Source: Epiperipatus broadwayi
Lineage: Eukaryota; Onychophora; Udeonychophora; Euonychophora; Peripatidae
Length of the DNA: 64,000 nt
Direction: 5' to 3'
NCBI GenBank assembly: GCA_028023455.1
Contig: JAQFVV010012506.1
Span: forward strand, 2,286,714-2,350,713
Shown here in pieces: positions 12,200-25,720 of the stretch. The translations under genes were made by a program, and so were the position numbers. The notes beneath the pieces are model-generated. The model saw only the letters and a list, made by a program, of their open reading frames with translations. It was not told where the DNA came from and made no database searches. Each line of letters opens with the position of its first letter. The first letter of the stretch is position 1.

Positions 12200-13092
12200 T
12201 TGAAACAGTCCACCTGAAATATGGGAGGAAAAAAAAAAATGATAAATTTTGAGGGGGTTAAGTGTTAGAGTTGGTAATTTTTATGTTAAACAACAGACTG
12301 TTGACGGAAATATATGTTGTGTCATTGAAACAAATCATCCACTTGAAATAAGTCGAAACAACTAACTCATCAACTGACTGTCTAGAAAAACAACGGTTCC
12401 TAAACTCTAATAAACAAAATCAACGGTTAGATATAATTCTCAGAAGGCAAAGTAGAATGAAAGAAAAAATCTAGGTATATGTTTTTTATTATCATTTCAC
12501 ATAGTAGTCCACTGTATCCGTATATTCAAATTCAAATTATATGAACTCTATCATACATAAAATGAACTATTGATATGTGTGGTGAGTTCAAATGTATAAA
12601 TGTTTATTATTATGTTTGGAATGTGAGATAATTTAAAATGTCAAAGATTATTTTGTTTTCATAAAATATACTATCATGTGTTAATTTAAAAATGTGGTGT
12701 GTAAAATTGGTTATAAAAGGTTTATAATGGTTTATGTTATAGTAAATTATCTTAAACTTAATTAATGTTGATTAAAATAAATTGTCTTAAATTCAAACTT
12801 TATCTGTCGTCAATTTTTTTATCAATCTCTTCTTACCAATATTTTATTACTGATTAAAATTAGACTGGGCTAGTTAAGGAATTGTTTTGAGTGTGGATTA
12901 TGCCTATGAATATGTTAGTCTTCAGACTAGCTGGGGTTGAAAAAATAAAGTATTTGGATAGTAGGGGTTTGAATCTAGGAGATGGATTGTTGATAGTTAA
13001 AGTTAATAAGTTCATATGGGTTTTTATTATATATTATAAATGTATTATGAAGGAGTTGAAATGGAAAATTTGAAACAGTCCACCTGAAATAT
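12200..13092. repeat. 847-bp stretch between 23-bp direct repeats
   Basis: The 23 bp TTGAAACAGTCCACCTGAAATAT... occur exactly at 12200-12222 and again at 13070-13092. The stretch between starts with GGGAGG and a run of A, and contains near its right end a possible Pol III B box (GGTTTGAATCTAGG, about 12967-12980). The direct repeats may be a long target-site duplication of a retroposed element, or a repeat of the flanking LINE created by duplication. I see no coding sequence in it; the 60-residue frame at 12891 looks like chance. Confidence 0.6.
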
Positions 13093-13564
13093 ATATATAT
13101 GAAAAGACTAATGGAATAATAGTTAACATATATCTTTTTGCCATATCTATAATTTAAATTTTGATTCCAGGATTTTTTTTTTTAGGATTGCGAGGAAGGT
13201 TAGGAATTTTTTTTTTTTTAAAAAAAAAAGCTGTCCTATAACCAACCTAAGACATCCAGTTATTATTTATTGAACAAGTATCCAGCTAATTTGAACTAGA
13301 GAATATATATATAAATCATCAATATCTGTTTATTAATTGTGAGTCTTGATTTTGTCATTATTATTTTTCTATAAAGAGATGACAGAAAGGCTTTTACCCT
13401 AAAGACGATTTTCTTTTTTTACGAATACTTATATATATATAAAATTAAATGCTCTCTGAATTGCTAAAATTAATGTATAGTATAAAACAAATCATTCCAG
13501 TTTTGAAAATATTTTTAAATTTAGAATTATGTATGGCGATAAATATATTTTCATTGTTATTGAT

Positions 13565-13622
13565 AAAATGGTAGCACATATACTTGCTAAGCTTATGACT
13601 TGGGTTTGAATCTAGGCAGATG
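13565..13622 (+). repeat. tRNA-like SINE fragment
   Basis: ATGGTAGCACATATACTTGC followed about 25 bp later by GGGTTTGAATCTAGGC resembles A and B boxes of a tRNA-derived SINE head. The same B-box variant occurs at about 12967 on this strand and on the minus strand at about 49011 and 49620, suggesting a family. A T-run follows. No target duplication was found. Confidence 0.45.
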
Positions 13623-14291
13623 ATTTTTTTTTTTCAAATAGTTGGCATTTATTTACAAGTAAATTGGTATCCTGATCTTTTTATTTAAAACATAAAAACA
13701 AAGATGGAAAAACACTCATTTCTTGGCAACCCGAAAAATGTTGTCTTCTTCTTCACAATGACAAATTTCTGAAAATTTTTTTTGACTGTTTTACCTTTAT
13801 ATATATTATCTTAGTGCGCCTATTACATCCGCCAGTAATAAAACGTAAAACTAATAAAATTAATAGTTTTCGGTTGAGTAGATTTAAAATTTTGCTAAAA
13901 GTAATTAAAATATTAGATTCATTATTTTTTTTCTCTTTTAATCATATTAATAACACTATTTCCTAAATTGAAATAACTCAACCAATAAAACATGTGATTG
14001 TCTTTTATTAACCAAAGTTTTTCCTTAACATTATTATTGCTAAAGCTATAAAAACATTTCGTTCTTATATATTCTATTTATAAGAGAATTTGATTTGAAT
14101 AATCTTTCCATAGTAAAAAGTTTACTTATTTGGCCATTTTTGCTCAATAAATTAATGTAATTCAATTTTGTCGATATTTAAAAAATTTAATACTCAAGAA
14201 TATTTTCATAAACATTATACATAATACAATAACAAAGAAAAATCAAAACTGGGAGGTAATTTCTCATTAAAATTGCTACTATAATGAAAGC

Positions 14292-15069
14292 AGAGGCAAA
14301 ACTCTTCATACAGTAACACCATTCAGTGCAAGCTAGAGCAATCAATGGATGCAAGAAGGTTTGTGCATAAAATTTCTATCTAGTGCCCCTTATCCAATAT
14401 CCCCAGACTACTTTCTAGCTTGCTGATTTCATCAGTGAGGAGCCTTGCTCCTAGATAATGCAATCCTCCAGCAACCATTTTTTTACTTTTTAGCTAACTA
14501 TAAAGCTTTGAGTTCATTGATTATTCTGGCTTGCACTGAGTGGCACTACTGGATGGAGAGTTTTGTCTCTGTGAAAAACAGCTTATGTAAGCATAAAGAA
14601 TGATGATCAAAAGATGTTTTAATGGTTTAATACCAATCCTACCCAATAGGATTATGATGACTGTGGTTATTAAGGAACAAAAACATCTAAAAGTATGAAT
14701 ACTGATCTGAGTTCAGATCTATACAACTATACAAGCTAATAATCTTAGTTTGAAAAGATTATAGTGTTTTCATTTTGGACTGAAAGCTTTATAGCTAAAA
14801 AGTAAAAGATGGCCACTGGAGGATTGTATAAGATTCTAATATATCAGTATAATGCTCTCTGATTCAAGACTCCTCACTGATGAAATCCACAAGCTAGAAA
14901 CAAGTCTGTGGATATTGGATGAGTAGATATCAAATAGGAATTTTATGCACAAAGCTTTGTGCAATGATTGATTTCTCTGGTTTGCACTGAGTGGTGCTAC
15001 TGTATGGAAAGTTTTGCCTCTGTGAAAAACAACTTGTGTAAGCATAAAGAATTGTGATCATGTGATGTT
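14292..15069. repeat. Dispersed inverted-repeat family R1, copy a
   Basis: The left end (14292-14345, GAGGCAAAACTCTTCATACA and on) is the imperfect reverse complement of both 14528-14569 and 14980-15022. The stretch 14571-15069 aligns along its length with 16030-16480 and with 33350-33678, including the shared core GATACTGAACTGGGTTCAGA (here with changes). The family looks non-coding and about 0.5 kb per unit, with inverted ends such as CACTCAGTGCAAGC. It may be a non-autonomous DNA transposon or a SINE-like unit that tends to occur head-to-head. I do not recognise a named family. Confidence 0.65.
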
Positions 15070-15681
15070 GTAATGAAAGTAGATAATTTTAGACATATTT
15101 AGCCTTAACTTCACTGTATTTTGCTATTTCTAACATTTTTCTTTGTCTTACACATCAATGTAAAATATATGATAAAATGATTATTACTTATCAGAAAAAA
15201 ATAAAATTGACTTCATTGATAGATATTTTTGTTTACTACTGAAATAAATTTTAAATGTTCACATTTTGTTTCTGGAAATATTAAAAAATGATGTAAGCAA
15301 AGCAAAGACTTCATATGTCATCATTTTTAGAAAGATTATTTTCATTTTTAATTTTCATTATTTTTACACATCCAAATGAATAATTATTTATTTCTCTTAT
15401 ATCTAATGAATTATGCTTTAAAAGTTTAATTTTTTTTTAATATTTATTGCAAAATTGTGATATTTTCTTACTTATAAATAAAAAGTAGATTGTTTACATC
15501 AAATCTAGAATCTTCTAATTTGTTTCAGACCATATTTACATTAGCTGCTAATATAACATTATATTTTTGAAAATGAAGTATCTAGTTATTAATAATTTAT
15601 ATTTCTTGATATCTAATAAATATAGTGTAAATTATTTTAAAAAAGAAATCTAAAACCGTAATCAATTTGCAAATAAACATG

Positions 15682-16096
15682 TTAATAAACATCACATGAT
15701 TCACCTTCTCTTATGCTTGAGTATAAATGTTGTTAAAACAGGAAAAACTCACTATATATATTGCCACACACAGCAAGCTAGAGTAATCAATGGATACCAG
15801 AAGGCTTGCGCATAAAATCCCCAACTAGTGCCTACTCAACCAATATCCCCAGACTAGTTTCTGGCCAGAAACTAGTCTGGAGATATTGATTGAGTAGGCA
15901 CTCAATGGGTATTGGGCCAGAAACTAGTCTGGGGATATTGGTTGACTAGGCACTAGATGGGGATTTTATGCACAAGCCTTCTGGTATCCATTGATTACTC
16001 TAGCTTGCTGTGTGTGGCAATATATATAGTGAGTTTTGCCTGTTTTAACAACAGTTATACACAAGCATAAGAGGAGGTGGTCATGTGATGTTTATT
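15682..16096. repeat. R1 foldback: two R1 ends head to head
   Basis: A strong inverted repeat. The arm 15682-15868 is the near-exact reverse complement of 15911-16096, sharing for instance AACTCACTATATATATTG and the block ACTAGTCTGGGGATATTGG. The short centre carries a further partial copy of the inner end (about 15868-15910). The right arm continues into a full R1 unit. Nucleic acid from here could form a hairpin of about 185 bp. Confidence 0.85.
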
Positions 16097-16480
16097 GGCT
16101 TAAAACCAATCCTGCCTAATAGGATAGTGGTGGCTATAGTTATTAAAGAACCAAAGATACCAAAATATATGGATACTGAACTGGGTTCAGACTCATATGA
16201 CTATATAAGCTAGTGGGCTTGGATTGAAAACATTAAGGTGTTTTCAGTTTAGGACTCATAGTTTTGTAGTTAAATGAAAGTGAAAAGTGGTTGCTGGGGG
16301 GGTTGCATTAGATCCTAAGATCTAGATGCAGTGCTCTCAGATCCAAGGCTTCTCACTGACAAAGGATATTGATGAGTAGACACTAGAGGGGGATTTTATG
16401 CACAAGCCTTCTGGCATCCATTGATTACTCTATCTTGCTGTGTTTGGCAATATATAGTGTGTTTTTCCTGTTTTAAATAA
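16097..16480 (+). repeat. R1 family, copy b (unit body)
   Basis: This aligns with 14620-15030 and 33350-33678: AAACCAATCCTGCCTAATAG at about 16104, the ACTGGGTTCAGAC core at about 16170, the segment on reaching age of the right end with GATTTTATGCACAAGCC at about 16392, and the terminal GGCATCCATTGATTACTC. No coding potential is visible. Confidence 0.65.
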
Positions 16481-17609
16481 ACATGTTGCATCATTGGAAA
16501 CTTCAATGTCATAAAACACTGAATTTTTATAGTCTTGGAACACACAAGGTTTGAACATGTCAGGGCAGGGCTCATGTCTATTGTGAGAGTGGGAATTTTG
16601 AATTTCATGACTTTTAGCACAAAATCTTCAGGAAAAAACTTAGTATAATAAAATATACCATTTTACATGCACTTTAACATATAATACTTATGAAAAAATT
16701 CCCCAGGGATGAATTGGCCAAAAGATGTTTTTCTGTCATCTGAAATACGAAATGGATAATGGAAATTATACTATCACAGAATTTTACTCAAAATTATAGT
16801 AATGTTCTTATGGTTAGGTAGTAAGATAGTTCATGTTCAAAACTATGGCAGGTTCAATACAATTACTCATTTGACTGTACAAAATGATTTTTTAATCTGC
16901 CAATCTAATCACCATGATACTGCAAGGGTGCAACTATTTAAAATAAAAGCTAACCACTCTTTCTATATAAATTGTTATTGAATATTTTATTCCAATCAGA
17001 TTTCTATGAAATAGAATTTATAATGCCACTGTATTGTATTATGGTTTATCCAGAAAAAAATACAAGTTGGTTGAAAGATTTAAATTTAAAAAAAGACACA
17101 ACAAATGTAAACATAAAGAAAAAGTATATTAATGGATTATTACTATCAATTTTTTTAAAGATTAAAATGACATTTGTGAATCAATACAAAAATATACATT
17201 ATAAAACAGAAACTAAATTGTACTTATTTCCAAAACTATGCTTAAATAAATATTTTCATTTTTTTCATAAATATAATTATTTATTTGTTTTTAAATGTTT
17301 TTATTGATTTTGGAAAATATGTTTATTTGTTTGTTATCTTTTGATCTTTTTCAAGTTACAATGAAATTATAAAACAGAAGTTTAATGTATTTAAATTTAA
17401 TAGAATTTCTTGAAAATTAATTTTAGTATGTCAATTAGTTTGATAGATATGGAACAGAGGTAGGAAAAATATGAGAATTATTCAATAATTTCATGCTTTA
17501 TCATTAACAATTATTCATAGAATTTTCATTTGTTTTAAATAATGGTTGAAAGAGGTCAATTTAAATGTTTTCATTTCAATTTCATAACATTTTAAAATCA
17601 TTTTAAACA
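16481..17609. other. AT-rich stretch without recognised genes
   Basis: An open frame of 111 codons at 16972-17307 is the only sizeable one; its Lys/Asn/Phe/Tyr-rich product matches nothing I know and has the composition expected of chance reading of AT-rich DNA. Nothing else supported. Confidence 0.45.
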
Positions 17610-17615
17610 CTTAAT

Positions 17616-17910
17616 GTATATATCATATTTAGTATGTGTACATAATTATATATATAATAAAACAGTAACTAAGTTTTCTGTTTAAAAGGGTTTTTATTTT
17701 AACAATTGTTTTAAAAAACATAAACAAGAAAACTTGCATTATTTAAAACAATCATGAAAAGTTAAAAAAGATTGTGAATTTTTTTCCTTAGCATATTTTT
17801 AAAAACAATTGATTTAAAATAAAAATAAATCTATTAATTTAAATAGAAAACTTAGTTACTGATTTATTATGTCTATATAATTATGTACACATACTAAATA
17901 TAATATATAC
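17616..17910. mobile_element. Palindromic MITE-like element
   Basis: The left end GTATATATCATATTTAGTAT continues through GTGTACATAATTATATA and CAGTAACTAAGTTTTCT; the right end (about 17795-17910) is its imperfect reverse complement, and the inner parts (ACAATTG flanked by A/T runs) are also complementary, so nearly the whole element can fold back. The 6 bp CTTAAT flank both ends (17610-17615 and 17911-17916), a possible target duplication; the TTAA inside it would also fit a piggyBac-type site. It is non-coding. A fragment of the same end may lie at about 18062-18098. Confidence 0.6.
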
Positions 17911-17916
17911 CTTAAT

Positions 17917-19754
17917 AATATAAAATAGAAATTCATCTATTATATATATTGACTTACTGTGAAATATCAAGTAACTTACATATATTATATGTGTAAAATG
18001 GATTTTAAGTAGAAATGATATGTATTAAGTGAAGTTCATTTACAATTTATACACATGTATTATTATGTACACATACCAAATATGATATATACATAAGGGG
18101 TATAAATTTTAACTTATAGCAGAAATATATAGTGATATATATTGTAATGGATAAATAATTTCATATGTAATTTACTAAAAGATGCCACTAGATAATAAAT
18201 CTAGACTTCTTTTTAATAACTAATTGTAATTTAATATTGATAATTAATATAAGACAATACTAAAGAAAAAAGTTAATTCTACTAGGAAAGTTATAATTAC
18301 AAATAAATATTGGGAAGTTTTCAACTAATAATAAATTTTAAAGTAAAAGACAAGTTTACCTAGCATCAGTTTTACTTGGACACATTAATTTAGCATGTCA
18401 GTATTTTATAATTGAAGTAATAATCAATAATAATAAAAACCAATTAATTCATTATTGAACAAAATAATTTATTTAAAAAATAAAATAATAATATAGTTAT
18501 CAATATCTAAATTAATACATAAAATTAACAAACATATATGAACACCAATCTGAAACATTGCCAAAACAAAAGCTATTCTTATCTTAATATCTAATATCAC
18601 AGTAACCTATACACTGAGAGTTATAAGTTTAAGTAAAAGGTAACTTTCTTCTACCATATTCTAGATAATGGCAGAAAAATAAAAACTGATTTGAAAACTT
18701 CATATATAAAATATTTAAATATTAATTCTTCATTATTGCTGTTATATTTATAAAGACATAAACATTATCCATGCTTAAAAAGTATTCACTACAAAAACAA
18801 TATCATTATAAAATAAAGCCATAGAAATTTATAACTTGAACTAACAAATAATATCAAGTTAAACATATCAATAATATCTCAGTTGCTAATACATACAATA
18901 TCAGTTAAATCTCATACATATAAAATAATTATTCATTACCACTTAAACAATCACTAGTTAAATTTATAAATATAATTAAATAACACAGATTATATATTTG
19001 ATAATCTGTATTGAAATGTGGTGTCTATAAAATAAATTAATTATCATTTATTACACATGTATTATTTCTAAACATTATATTTAAAATGTTTTGACAATAT
19101 TATTTGTATATAAATTTGATAATTACACATAGTGATCAAACCAATATTCAAGAATTGACAATTTAAAATAATTAATATCAGCATGATATGTGAACAATTT
19201 ATTTAAATAAAAAATATTTAAATAAGATTTATAAATTGTTTTGTAGTTTTAATTTATTTACCATTAATGTTATCCCAAGTTATGATATAGTATATGATCT
19301 CTTTCACTATAATAAGTACTTCATTTAAAATATAGAATATAGGCATAAATGAAGATATAGGAAAAAATCATGATTTTGCAGCAATTATTGATTATAAAGT
19401 AATCCTATTTATAATAATGAAAATATGAAGAATTAGATTATTCATTTGAGACTTGATTGCCAAATTTTGGGATAAAACCATTTATTTACAGGTTCATTAT
19501 GAGAGATTACAATCCAATGTTTTTCTTCTAAAAATTCAGCAGCCTGATCAAAACAGTTTTCTTAATAAGAAATTATTTTTGGTTATGCCAATAGAATAAT
19601 AAAGAATGCTTCAATCTATTTAAAAGTACATTTAAAATAAGTAATTGTCAATTCTTGAAAATTAATATTTTTAATTAAACAATTGAATTTTTTTTAAAAT
19701 TATCATTGAATAAAATCAATTTTTATTTATAAAAGTATTGTATAATGTTTTTAA
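17917..19754. other. Very AT-rich stretch without recognised genes
   Basis: Nothing supported beyond short inverted A/T motifs and a possible fragment of the preceding MITE near 18062-18098. Confidence 0.5.
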
Positions 19755-21508
<1,754 letters not shown>

Positions 21509-22024
21509 CTTTATCCATATATTCTAAGGAATGTATTTAATTTAGAAGTTTCATTATATATTATGGATACTATGCATGATTAGGAAAAGTGATAGATGTT
21601 ATATTTTTACTATATTAATCTTTAACTGGGTTTAAAACTTTATCCATATATTCTAAGGAATGTATTTAATTTAGAAGTTTCATTATATATTATGGATACT
21701 ATGCATGATTAGGAAAAGTGATAGATGTTATATTTTTACTATATTAATCTTTAACTGGGTTTAAAACTTTATCCATATATTCTAAGGAATGTATTTAATT
21801 TAGAAGTTTCATTATATATTATGGATACAATGCATGATTAGGAAAAGTGATAGATGTTATATTTTTACTATATTAATCTTTAATTGGGTTTAAAACTTTA
21901 TCCATATATTCTAAGGAATGTATTTAATTTAGAAGTTTCATTATATATTATGGATACTATGCATGATTAGGAAAAGTGATAGATGTTATATTTTTACTAT
22001 ATTAATCTTTAACTGGGTTTAAAA
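21509..22024. repeat. Tandem array, 129-bp unit x 4
   Basis: Units begin at 21509, 21638, 21767 and 21896, each with CTTTATCCATATATTCTAAG, exactly 129 bp apart. The units are nearly identical (for example one ATACTATGC versus ATACAATGC, one TTAACTGGG versus TTAATTGGG); the first copy has extra differences at its right part. The array ends at 22025 where a partial CTTTA of a fifth unit breaks off. This is a minisatellite-like array without coding function; very high identity argues for recent amplification. Confidence 0.95.
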
Positions 22025-23102
22025 CTTTACATCGACTAATATTTATGTTAGACATTATTATCAAATGAATACAGTTAAACTTACCACATGTAAACTAAAT
22101 TATAGATGTTTAACTTTTTTCTCTCTTTAATTTTATGAAGTAGATGTATTAACTATATATATGTTAAATTCATAGCTTATTTTTATTATTATTATTTTTT
22201 TTTTATGTAAAACTTTAACTTTATGCTTATTTGTTCCATATATATATATATTGTGCCAGTATAAAATAAAATATAGTTTTAATTTATCATTCACAAATTT
22301 AAGCTAGCCAAAATTAATACCATTACAAACTAATGAATATCGTATTTAATTTACTTAATGGCTCACCATATCAGGAACCAAAATTTGTAATGGTACAAAT
22401 GAATAAAAATTATTATATATTGTTAATTAAGCAAACTAAAACTGTAACGGTATAAATATAATTAATTTAGTAAATAGTTTTATTAGGGTACCAAAATCTA
22501 TATTATTATAAATAGGCTTAATTACTATCAATTAAATAAACAACTTATCCTGTTTGAATGCTAAGTATCATTTATTTTTAAAATATAATAACATAAAACA
22601 TATAAAAATAATAATCGAAAAATATAAATTATAAAACACAAAATAAACTGAGTGCCGTTTGTTTAATTTCAAATAATCACTTAATATTTATTGCGACATT
22701 GATTATCTTAACTTGTATAACTAATGAAATGTAAATAAGAAAGTTGCTAAAACAAGATCATAAAATTTTTAAGCTATATGGATGTTTGTTTATCGTTAGC
22801 TAACTGAATATTTAATGTATCTACTATAAAATGTAAATATGTAGATACTCTTAAAATAATACTCAGTATAATACATCCAATGAATTAAAATAATCACAAA
22901 CTTCAATTTTTAATCAGTAAAACAATAATTTATTTATAAACAAACAAAAAAAATAATAGAATAATATACATCAATTAATGAATAATTTAATAGTATCAGT
23001 ATTGTAAAATTCTTAACTTTTATAGCTGTAAATGATGCAAAAGATGATACACTACTAGAAATATTTATTTATATCATTACTAATAAATAAATATTAAAAT
23101 AT
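22025..23102. other. AT-rich stretch without recognised genes
   Basis: No gene or repeat boundary recognised. Confidence 0.5.
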
Positions 23103-24000
23103 ATAAGGGAGGACCCAAAAATAATCGGAATCAGTCTCTGATTTGCACATCTGTTGTAGTATATGCTTCAGCTGTTATATACATCTTACAGAAACACTTC
23201 TACATCAATCTTCCAAATGACATCACCATGAAAAATCATGGGGTCACCTAACATATTGTTTTGTAAAATGTATTTTGCATTTTTGTCAATTTTTTTTATA
23301 ATGACTGAAAAGTTTGACAATGTGAAATTCTGTTTTTGTTCAGAAAACGACAAGGAAAAAAGTTCTAATGCTTGAAACAGATTACAACAAAACTGATTTC
23401 ATAAAAACACAAGTTTATGAGTGGTTTAATTGAAATGTTAAATTTACCACATTCCTAAAACCATCACAAATGAAGTCCAAAGTTAAAGCAATGCTGATTT
23501 TTTTTTAAAAAAAGAGGCAAATGGCGTTTTTCTTTCAAATTTAGTTCGTAATGGTCAAACATTTTATCTGCAAGTTCTGAAATATTTATGTGATGTGGTA
23601 AAACATACACATCCTGTTTGTGATAAAGTAAAGAGTTTGAGCTCCATTCCCCCAAAGTGTTCTCTCTCAAAGCTTTGAGTGTAAAATACTTTTTAATTAA
23701 ATTCAACATGATCCAGCTAATCTATTATGCATATTTGCACGATCTTGCTTCTTGTGATTTTTTTTAAATCTCTGGAATGAAAAATGCCTCATTTTTTGTG
23801 GATTAAGTGGTGGAATAAATGACAGATATTAAAAAGCATCACTTTGCAAATACTTCTGTACTACTTTGAAAAATGAAAAACATGTTTAGACCAGTGTATT
23901 GTGTCAAATGGATAATTATTTGAAATTGATTACATTTATAACACTTAAAAATACATAAAAAAAAAAAAATTATTATAAAATTACTTTTGGGTACCCTTAT
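23103..24000 (+). pseudogene. Mariner-type (Tc1/mariner) transposon, decayed
   Basis: The ends are short inverted repeats (left TAAGGGAGGACCCAAAAATA; right, reverse-complemented, ATAAGGGTACCCAAAAGTAA) next to TA. Between them, scattered over plus-strand frames, are mariner transposase pieces: KVLMLETDYNKTDFIKTQVY then EWFN (the helix-turn-helix ending in T-Q-V-F-E-W-F), VKSKVKAMLI-like sequence at 23470 (KSKVKAML), RNGQTFYLQVLKYLCDVVKH (the G-Q-T-x-N-x-x-Y segment), ARSCFL-FF (the block equivalent to L-A-P-C-D-F-F-L-F) and KNEKHV-TSVLCQMDNYLKLI at the C-terminus. Part of the protein between the helix-turn-helix and catalytic domain is missing. Many stops and frameshifts make it inactive. The 81-codon minus-strand frame inside it is a shadow. 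Confidence 0.75.
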
Positions 24001-24990
24001 GTATATATATTAAATGAGTGTCTATTTAAATTTGTTTTATATCCTTTTACCATCATAAAAAAAGAATGAACAATTTAAATATAACCATTGTTTTACAAAT
24101 ATACATAAATTATTTATATTAAATATAAATGATTCATTTATAGTTTAATTATATTATTCTTCAAACATAGATTAAATAATGAAGCAAAAATATGCAATTT
24201 ACTTTAAATTTTGATAATAAAAAAAAAACTATTTAAGATTTTATTTAAAATTTATCTAATTTTCTTCTTGCTTAATTTTGTTTATATATTACATATAAGC
24301 ATACACACTTAAACTAAACATATATATAAACATATAACAAAATGTAATAAGTAAAATATATGACCTGAATTATTTCCAAGGATCATTGCACATTCTTTAA
24401 ATGAATTATTTATAATAACACATTTTAAAATATATACAATAATAATATTATTATTATTATTTTATTGTTTATAGCTCAACATTAAGAAAATCTATGATGT
24501 AAAATATATTTAAAATTTATCTCTGTTCCAAAGATGTATTCTGCAATTATAATATCATAAAATTATAGTAAGTCATGGATATATATTAATATTTCCATCA
24601 TTGTATAAAATAAGCATTACTTATCCTTTCAAATACATGAAATATTTTTTTAGTAATTCCAATTAATATTCATTTTGTTCACTATTTATGTAGTTGTAAC
24701 TCCTCAATTGTTATTTTCATTTTGATCCCGTTGCTAGTTTACTAGACCAAAATGCTATTTACAGTTTTTGGATGTAACATGCACCATCTATTGGTCAATT
24801 TTGGTCACAATTTCATCATTTTAGACTTATTTTATAGGAAATTCAAAATTTAAAATTGTAGTTCTAAAAATGTCCTCATATATCATTATATTTTGGAAAA
24901 AAAACATCAATTTTTTTTGCTGGCTATTGGTGCTTAGACCAGTCTCTTTTTTCTGATTGGATACCTGCCAAATCTGGAAATTGTGTTGTA
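24001..24990. other. AT-rich stretch without recognised genes
   Basis: No gene recognised. The part 24720-24990 has somewhat lower AT content and leads into the repeated segment described at 25000. Confidence 0.45.
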
Positions 24991-24999
24991 GGCATTTCT

Positions 25000-25700
25000 A
25001 AATGACAAAATCAAAAACTAAACCAAGATATTCTATACATTCATAATTGATTTTGAAGTAAATAAATATATTTATTGTAATTTTTTATACTCATAAATAA
25101 GATTTTACATTACTTTATCGAATAATATTTAAACAGCATTAAACTGTTGCACATGCACTTTGGATTTTAAATATAAAATGAATGAATACTAACACTTCTA
25201 CCACATGATAAAGTCTTTGGAAAAGATAGAATGGCCTTCTATCTTTTCCAAAGAATTAATCATGTGGTTGAAGTGTTAGTCTTCATTCATTTTCTATCTT
25301 TTCCAAAGACTTTCTCATGTGGTTGAAGTGTTAGTATTCATTCATTTTATATTTAAAATCCAAAGCACATGTGCAGCAGTTTAATGCTGTTTAAATATTA
25401 TTGTTTATAAAAAACATCGCGCTATATAAAATAATTGACTTATTACTTTATCGAAATATAAAGTTTGATTCAAAAATTTTTTAATATTACAAGAAAAATG
25501 CATTTGGAGAAATGATTGGTAATAAAAAACAATTATCAATATTGACCATAATTAGGCATTTCTAAATGACAAATTCAGAACTGAAAATGAAATATGGCAT
25601 GCTTTCATATTTTGAAGTAAATAATTATATCTATCATAATTTTTTTACATTCACAAATAAGATTTTACATTACTTTATCAAAATATAAAGTTTGATTCAA
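25000..25700. repeat. Direct repeat pair flanking and containing a foldback insertion
   Basis: The segment GGCATTTCTAAATGACAAA and about 130 bp after it (about 24991-25122, continuing after the insertion at 25442-25500) recurs at about 25554-25720, including AAGATTTTACATTACTTTAT and AATATAAAGTTTGATTCAAA. The second copy has no insertion, so it serves as an empty-site reference for the foldback at 25123-25441. Confidence 0.75.
25123..25441. mobile_element. Foldback insertion with 14-bp target-site duplication
   Basis: The element of 319 bp is flanked by ATTACTTTATCGAA on both sides (25109-25122 and 25442-25455). Its left part, from TAATATTTAAACAGCATTAA at 25123, is the near-perfect reverse complement of its right part ending at 25401, with a central duplicated block (TCTATCTTTTCCAAAGA). 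After the right arm comes a 40-bp unpaired tail (25402-25441). The shape (palindrome plus one-sided tail plus 13-14-bp duplication) is the same as in the hammerhead-bearing foldbacks at 41.8 and 59.3 kb, but I find no hammerhead core in this one. Confidence 0.85.
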
Positions 25701-25720
25701 AATTTTTTAAATATTACAAG

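Noticed and set aside
16972-17307. 111-codon plus-strand frame
   Set aside because: Lys/Asn/Phe/Tyr-rich, no motif, no neighbours; expected by chance at this AT content.
21509-22024. CRISPR-like array
   Set aside because: The units are contiguous 129-bp tandem repeats without unique spacers, in an animal genome.
23464-23709. 81-codon minus-strand frame
   Set aside because: The plus strand here encodes recognisable mariner transposase blocks; the minus frame is a shadow.
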